Shown piece after piece: positions 58,916-64,000 of a stretch of DNA of 64,000 nt. The translations under genes and the position numbers were made by a program. The notes beneath the pieces were generated by a model, which worked only from the letters and a program-made list of their open reading frames with translations, had not been told where the DNA came from and made no database searches. Every line of letters begins with the position of its first letter. Position 1 is the first letter of the stretch. The DNA comes from Pseudoflavonifractor sp. An44. GTDB lineage: Bacteria; Bacillota; Clostridia; Oscillospirales; Oscillospiraceae. The stretch lies in contig NZ_NFIH01000007.1 in NCBI RefSeq assembly GCF_002161675.1, positions 1 through 64,000 of the forward strand. The letters are read 5' to 3'.

Positions 58916-61900
58916 TTGAACAAACTCGTAAAGTGCATCACAGGTGCAGTCCTGGCGGTATGCATGGTCACCACCGGTATGCCGGGCCTGGGACTGCTCT
59001 CCCAAACCGCCCAGGCTGCCGCCGACACCAATCTGGCCCTGAACAAGACCGCCACGGCCAGTGATGTGGAGTCTGGTACCAGCTTCACCGCTGACAAGGC
59101 TGTGGATGGCAACTCCAGCACCCGCTGGGCCACCAACGCCGACAGTGCAGGCACCGCTCCCAAGTGGCTGCAAGTGGATTTTGGCACCACCACCACCTTT
59201 GATACGGTGGATATCTCCTGGGAGCAGCAGAACATCGTGGAGTACAAGCTGGAGGTGTCTGACAACGCCGACAGCTGGACCACCGTGTTTGAGCGCAACT
59301 CCAACCCCACCACCAAGGACGAGAGCATCTCCCTGGAGGCTCCCGCCGTGGGCCGCTATCTCCGGGTGTACGTCAGCCGCTACGACCAGGCCGACTGGAA
59401 GTCTGTGTCCATCTTTGAGCTGGCTGTGTACAACTCCAAGGATGACACCCCCGATGTGTCCGGCGGCAACTACACCATCTACCCCACTCCCCAGAAGGTG
59501 ACCGATGAAGAGGGCACCATCACCCTCACCGACACCATCAACGTCATCCAGGGTGAGGGCATCGACACCGTCACCGCCAACCGCATCAAAGAGGTTCTCA
59601 CCGACAACGGGTACACCACCCAGGTTGCCGACCAGGCCTCTGAGACCAACACCAACCTGTATGTGGGTATCAACGGCTCCGGCGACGCCGCCGACACCTA
59701 TGAGGGTGTGCCCAAGGATGTGTTCACCGAGGGCGAGAACAAGTACGACATGCACGTGGTGAAGGTGTTTGAAAACGGCGACATCGTTATCCTGGGCCAG
59801 GACAGCGACGCTGCCTACTACGGTCTGGCCACTCTGAATCTGATGCTGGAGCAGACCACCGACCGCCAGATGAAGATCTCCACCTTTGAGGACTACTCCT
59901 TCCAGAAGTACCGTGGCTGCGTGGAAGGCTACTACGGCTACCCCTGGAGCGTGGAGGGCACTCTGAGCTGGTTCGACTTCGCCAAGCGCTACAAGATGAA
60001 CATCTTCCTCTACGGCCCCAAGACCGACCCCTATCACCTGGGTCAGTGGGACGAGCCCTATCCTGAGACCGTCACCGAGGAGGAGTCCGCCATCGGTATC
60101 CGCACCCGCAGCGAGATGCAGCAGTTTGCTGAGAAGGCCACCGAGTGCAACGTGGACTTCGTCTGGGTGGCTCACCCCGCCATGAAGAAGCCCATTGACT
60201 TCACCAATGAGGAGACCGTCAATGAGGGCGTGGACCGCCTGATGGCCAAGTTTGCGGATATGTACGACCTGGGCGTACGCCAGTTCGGCATCTTCGTGGA
60301 CGACATCTCCAACTCTGAGGCCGCCCGCACCTGCGACATGCAGATCTACATGCTCAACACCACCCAGGAGCGTCTGTATGAGACCTACAACGGCGAGGGC
60401 ACTGCAGCGGAAGACCATGTAAAGGGCCTGTTCTTTACCCCTGCTTGGTATACCACCGGTTCCAGCGGTGCTTCCACCTACATGCCCAAGTTCCGCAATG
60501 TGCACGAGGACATTGAGATCTGCTTTACCGGCAGCGACGTGTTCTCCAGCATCAGCAACACCTCTGCCACCACCTTTAAGAATTGGATTGGCCGGGACCC
60601 CGTGCTGTGGTGGAACTACCCCGTCAACGACAATGTGGACAACGTCTACTACACCAACCCCATCAACCACTACTACTCCCTGGACTCCAACCCCACCAGC
60701 CTCAAGGGTGTGCTGTCCAACCCCATGAACTACTCCGAGTCCTCCAAGGTGGCGTTCTTCGGCATCGCCGACTACACCTGGAACCCCAACGCCTTTGACG
60801 CCATGGAGAACTGGGAGAACTGCTTCGACGGCATCTTCCCCGACGACCCCGACATGGCACAGGCCCTGAAGGTGGTCTACGGCAGTCTGAACACCAGCTA
60901 TGAGCCCGCTGAGCTGACCCGTCTGTACGCTCAGTACGGCAGTGGCAGCGCCACCGCCGCCGCCAGCCTCATGGAGAAGATGTATGAGATCGTGGACTCC
61001 ATCGAGAAGCTGGAGACTCTGAAAAACAGCGACGATCCCGTGGAGCGCCTGCTGGTGGAGGAGGCTCAGCCCGCCTTCAACAAGCTCTATGACATGGCCG
61101 CTGCCATCGGCGGCGCTATGGCGGTGGAGTCCTCCGACGATCCTCTGGTGCAGACCCACGGCTACTACCTGGCCAAGGCCGCCTATGAGCGTCTGAGCAT
61201 CTATCGCAACCCCCGCTATCAGATCATCGCTCTGGAAGGCTCCGGCGCTGACATCTACTACAGCACTTGGGAAGCTGAGCCCTCCAACGGCAAGATGAAG
61301 GCCTTTGTGGAGACCGCCATGAATGCCATTGCCGATTTCGACGTCACCTCTCTGGACACCAGCGCCGCGGACATCCAGTCCGTGCAGATTCTGCCCAATG
61401 AGAACGTGGAGGTCCGTCAGGGCACCACCTGCCAGTTCACCGCTCAGGTCACCGCCAACGGCGAGAACCTCAGCGACGTGATCTGGACCGTGGAAGGTAA
61501 CACCGGCGAGAACACCACCATGAACTTCAATGGCATCCTGACCATGGATACCAACGAGCTCTCCCCCACCGTCACCGTCAAGGCTGTCTCCGCCTATGAC
61601 GAGACCGTGTTCGCCACCGTGGAAGTAAAGGTCACCGACCGCATCTATGTGGATCCCACCATCCCCACCAACCAGGCCTACGGCGCCGCCATTCTGGGTG
61701 GCTCCGGCAATCCCGGCGTGGGCGGCGGCCCGGAGAACCTCTTCGACGAGAGCGAGGACGGCTCCAAGTGGTGCCCCGGCGACAACACCCGCTACAACCA
61801 GTGGGCCGCCTTCGACCTGGGCGCAGACAAGACCATCTCCTCCTGGCAGACCGTCCACGCAGGTGTGGAGCACGAGCTGGACATCTCCTCCAACTTCTCC

Positions 61901-63433
61901 CTGCAGGTCCTCAAGGACCCCAATGCCACTGAGGAGCAACTCCACGACAAGTCCTACCTGGGCAACAGCGCCAACTGGGTCACCGTGGCCGAGTATGTGA
62001 ACAACACCGAGAACATCACCACCTATGAGTTCGAGGAGCCCGTGACCGCCCGCTACTTCCGTCTGTACATCGCCGACGGCTGCCAGCCCGGCGTGCCCTA
62101 TGCCGCCACTCGTATCTATGAGTGCCGTCTGTTCGGTGTGGACACCGCCACCGTGGAGCGCACCCACAGCCTGACCATCGCCGACGGCATTGCCAACGGC
62201 ACCATCACCACCGACGCCGCCAACTACGAGGAGGGCGCCAAGGTCAACGTGTACGTCACCCCCGACGAGGGCTACCGCCTGAAGGAGGGCACCCTGAAGT
62301 ACAACGACACCGTGATGGAGGGCACCAGCTTCCTGATGCCCGCGGAAGACGTGGTCATCACCGCCCAGTTCGAGGTGGATTCCGGCACCGAGCCCACCGT
62401 GGACAAGACGAAGCTCCAGGCCGCCGTGGACGAGGCCTCCGCTCTGAAGGAAGCCGACTACACCGCCGAGACCTGGACCGTGTTTGCCGCCGCTCTGGCC
62501 GACGCCCAGACTGTCCTGGCCAATGACGAGGCCACTCAGAAGGACGTAGACGAAGCTCTGACCGCCCTCAACGCTGCTGTGGAGCAGCTGGAGAAGGTTC
62601 AGGAGCCCGGCCAGGAGGCCAACAAGCTTCTGCTGCAAAAGACCTATGACTACGCTCTGACCCTGGACACCACCGGCGTGGTGGACTCCGCTGTGGCCGT
62701 CTTCCAGAAGGCTATGGACGAGGCCAAGGCCGTGCTGGACGACCCCAACGCCACCCAGGATCAGGTGAACACCGCTTGGGACAACCTGCTCACTGGCATC
62801 TGGTCCCTGGGCCTGAAGCAGGGCGACAAGACCATGCTGGAGGTACTCATCGTCAAGGCTGAGTCCATGGTAGCCAACCAGAGCAAGTACATGCCCGACC
62901 ACTGGCAGGAACTGCTGGACGCTTTGAATGCCGGTCAGAAGGTCATGGACGACGGCGATGCCCTCCAGGGCGATGTGGAGACCGCTGTGGAGGCTCTGAT
63001 GAACGCCATCCTGGCCCAGCGCTACAAGGCCGACAAGTCCATCCTGGAAGACCTCATCGGCAAGGCTGAGAGCATCGACCTGACCGGCTACACCGCCGAG
63101 TCCGTGGCCATGTTCCGCTCCGCTCTGGCCTCTGCTCAGTCCGTGCTGGCTGACGAGACCCTCTCTGAGGACGACCAGGCCACTGTGGACAACGCCGTGG
63201 CCGCTCTGTCCGCTGCCATGGACGGCCTCACCGCCGGTGGTGCTCCCGAGACCACCGACAAGCCCGTGGCCTCTGAGAAGCCTGAGACCACCGACAAGCC
63301 CCAGGCCACTGAGAAGCCCGAGAACGTGCCTCAGACGGGCGACGAGGCCATGATTCAGATTTGGGTGGCTCTGGCCCTGGTCAGCACCGCCGCTCTGGCT
63401 CTGGCTGTGACCAAGAAGAAGCACAACGTGTAA
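58916..63433 (+). CDS. Secreted multidomain GH84 beta-N-acetylglucosaminidase
   Basis: A 1505-residue extracellular enzyme expected to release N-acetylglucosamine from mucin or host glycans. In order: signal peptide (1-35), F5/8 type C carbohydrate-binding domain (39-172), a GH20b-like alpha/beta domain (188-322), GH84 catalytic barrel with VEGYYGYPWS (about 335) and the catalytic Asp pair in FVDDISNSE (about 462), a helical region, a Big-like domain (822-908), a second F5/8-like domain (915-1075), an InlB-type repeat (1082-1156), three to four FIVAR helical repeats (1162-1438), a Thr/Glu/Lys/Pro linker, and a cell-wall sorting signal VPQTGD-membrane helix-KKKH. The start is TTG 58916. Confidence 0.9.
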   Translation: MNKLVKCITGAVLAVCMVTTGMPGLGLLSQTAQAAADTNLALNKTATASDVESGTSFTADKAVDGNSSTRWATNADSAGTAPKWLQVDFGTTTTFDTVDISWEQQNIVEYKLEVSDNADSWTTVFERNSNPTTKDESISLEAPAVGRYLRVYVSRYDQADWKSVSIFELAVYNSKDDTPDVSGGNYTIYPTPQKVTDEEGTITLTDTINVIQGEGIDTVTANRIKEVLTDNGYTTQVADQASETNTNLYVGINGSGDAADTYEGVPKDVFTEGENKYDMHVVKVFENGDIVILGQDSDAAYYGLATLNLMLEQTTDRQMKISTFEDYSFQKYRGCVEGYYGYPWSVEGTLSWFDFAKRYKMNIFLYGPKTDPYHLGQWDEPYPETVTEEESAIGIRTRSEMQQFAEKATECNVDFVWVAHPAMKKPIDFTNEETVNEGVDRLMAKFADMYDLGVRQFGIFVDDISNSEAARTCDMQIYMLNTTQERLYETYNGEGTAAEDHVKGLFFTPAWYTTGSSGASTYMPKFRNVHEDIEICFTGSDVFSSISNTSATTFKNWIGRDPVLWWNYPVNDNVDNVYYTNPINHYYSLDSNPTSLKGVLSNPMNYSESSKVAFFGIADYTWNPNAFDAMENWENCFDGIFPDDPDMAQALKVVYGSLNTSYEPAELTRLYAQYGSGSATAAASLMEKMYEIVDSIEKLETLKNSDDPVERLLVEEAQPAFNKLYDMAAAIGGAMAVESSDDPLVQTHGYYLAKAAYERLSIYRNPRYQIIALEGSGADIYYSTWEAEPSNGKMKAFVETAMNAIADFDVTSLDTSAADIQSVQILPNENVEVRQGTTCQFTAQVTANGENLSDVIWTVEGNTGENTTMNFNGILTMDTNELSPTVTVKAVSAYDETVFATVEVKVTDRIYVDPTIPTNQAYGAAILGGSGNPGVGGGPENLFDESEDGSKWCPGDNTRYNQWAAFDLGADKTISSWQTVHAGVEHELDISSNFSLQVLKDPNATEEQLHDKSYLGNSANWVTVAEYVNNTENITTYEFEEPVTARYFRLYIADGCQPGVPYAATRIYECRLFGVDTATVERTHSLTIADGIANGTITTDAANYEEGAKVNVYVTPDEGYRLKEGTLKYNDTVMEGTSFLMPAEDVVITAQFEVDSGTEPTVDKTKLQAAVDEASALKEADYTAETWTVFAAALADAQTVLANDEATQKDVDEALTALNAAVEQLEKVQEPGQEANKLLLQKTYDYALTLDTTGVVDSAVAVFQKAMDEAKAVLDDPNATQDQVNTAWDNLLTGIWSLGLKQGDKTMLEVLIVKAESMVANQSKYMPDHWQELLDALNAGQKVMDDGDALQGDVETAVEALMNAILAQRYKADKSILEDLIGKAESIDLTGYTAESVAMFRSALASAQSVLADETLSEDDQATVDNAVAALSAAMDGLTAGGAPETTDKPVASEKPETTDKPQATEKPENVPQTGDEAMIQIWVALALVSTAALALAVTKKKHNV

Positions 63434-63447
63434 GCCCTTCCCCTTCT

Positions 63448-63479
63448 GTACCGCTCCGCCCACCGGGGCGGGGCGGTAT
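63448..63479 (+). terminator. GC-rich hairpin between the two glycosidase genes
   Basis: TACCGC-CCGCC and GGCGG-GCGGTA pair at 63448-63478. No T tract follows, so it is probably a processing or partial-termination hairpin within the operon. Confidence 0.5.
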
Positions 63480-63510
63480 AGAAACCTGACATCGGAAAGG
63501 ATTTGAAACA

Positions 63511-64000
63511 ATGAAAGCAAAGAACAAACGGGTGGCCGCCCTGGCACTGGCCACCGCCCTGACCTTCAGCCTGTCCGCCCCCTTTACCCTGCCCCAGGCT
63601 CGAGCCACGGACAACACCTCCGTGTCCATGAACGTGCGCAGCAGTGAGGACCTGGCCACTCTGGTCAACCCCATTGTCCAGAAGTACACCGTGGACGATT
63701 CCCAGCAGACCTGGGTGATGTCTCCCTCCACCCGCCTGGCTGTGCTGGCCACCCAGGAGAACGTGGAGAACGAGCGTCTGGCCGAAGTGGTGAAGCTGGT
63801 CAACTCCGAGTTTGTGGAGAAGGAAGTGGTCTCCTCCACCCCCTTCACCATGGTGTACGCCAACGAGGAGGACGTGGCTTCCGCTGATGTGCTCATCAAG
63901 CTGGACACCGACAGCTCCCTGTATGACGGCTCTGAGAGCACCGAGGCCTATCGCATTGACATCGGCGCCGACGGCGTGGTCATCACCGCCGCCAGCGAGA
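63511..64000 (+). CDS. Secreted GH20-like beta-hexosaminidase, cut by window end
   Basis: The first 163 residues are present. A signal peptide (MKAKNKRVAALALATALTFSLSAP start) is followed by a GH20b-type N-terminal domain: TWVMSPSTRLAVLATQENVENERLAEVVKLVN and AYRIDIGADGVVITAAS, the usual prelude to a family 20 hexosaminidase barrel. The catalytic part lies beyond the window, so GH20 versus another GH84 cannot be settled. ATG 63511 follows GGAAAGGA. It is 77 bp after the GH84 gene, and the two probably form a glycan-degradation operon. Confidence 0.75.
   Translation, partial: MKAKNKRVAALALATALTFSLSAPFTLPQARATDNTSVSMNVRSSEDLATLVNPIVQKYTVDDSQQTWVMSPSTRLAVLATQENVENERLAEVVKLVNSEFVEKEVVSSTPFTMVYANEEDVASADVLIKLDTDSSLYDGSESTEAYRIDIGADGVVITAASE

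Noticed and set aside
58682-63547. A 1621-codon open frame antisense to the GH84 gene
   Set aside because: It mirrors the GC-rich third positions of the real gene, has no ribosome binding site or recognisable domain, and is rich in Gly, His and Val as such shadows are.

Overview
The window reads as a chromosomal segment of a GC-rich, spore-forming, Gram-positive gut-type Clostridium (class Clostridia; an Oscillospiraceae/Flavonifractor-like genome is my inference). The evidence is a spoIIAA-spoIIAB-sigF operon, a T-box leader before valS, a perfect CIRCE element before htpG, BlaI/M56 sensor genes, strong AGGAGG-type ribosome binding sites with many TTG/GTG starts, and third-position GC so high that long antisense open frames arise everywhere. 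Nothing in the sequence names the species.

Layout. 0-11 kb: envelope and RNA housekeeping genes (D-Ala-D-Ala carboxypeptidase, murC, cca, mreB-like, rlmH, walJ, murA), then CIRCE-controlled htpG. A candidate untranslated RNA lies between rlmH and mreB. 11-19.8 kb: T-box-controlled valS with an extra hairpin, the sigma-F operon, a membrane glycosyltransferase, recR, rpe and ilvA. 19.9-25.2 kb: an XpaC/TelA/TPM/Gly-rich operon, then a YfhO-type membrane protein. 25.2-27.05 kb: ttcA-like gene and rplM-rpsI.

27.03-39.2 kb is a complete 12.15-kb integrative mobilizable element inserted at the 3' end of rpsI. A 19-bp direct repeat spanning the rpsI stop codon marks both ends. It carries a tyrosine recombinase, an XRE repressor facing a small regulator across a two-operator control region, a primase-polymerase/DUF3987 replication protein, a MobV relaxase with a recognizable oriT, and TnpV/DUF6809 genes. 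Its cargo is a five-gene rightward cassette: RHH regulator, EcoRI-type adenine methyltransferase, DUF262-HNH nuclease, DUF6414-like protein and ClpB-like AAA+ ATPase. This cassette is my best candidate for an undescribed defence system.

39.27-45.77 kb is a second accessory tract, decayed and without a recombinase, bounded by a 14-bp repeat of the rpsI terminator's 3' arm. It holds a DUF4143 ATPase, an AT-rich alpha/beta hydrolase and zinc-ribbon pair, a DUF3991/Toprim fragment of a conjugative element, a fused HipB-HipA protein and a truncated gene next to an IS-like inverted repeat.

45.9-64 kb returns to the chromosome: plsY and a diacylglycerol glucosyltransferase-like gene, glycerate kinase, a ferric-reductase-like membrane protein, LysR with a DUF3737 operon, a lipoprotein, a CPBP protease opposite a BlaI/M56 operon with duplicated operators, codBA, and a secreted GH84 enzyme followed by a GH20-like gene cut by the window end. 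Promoter calls are by eye: a -35 and -10 match with 17-18 bp spacing. Gene-family calls are from recognised motifs, not database searches.
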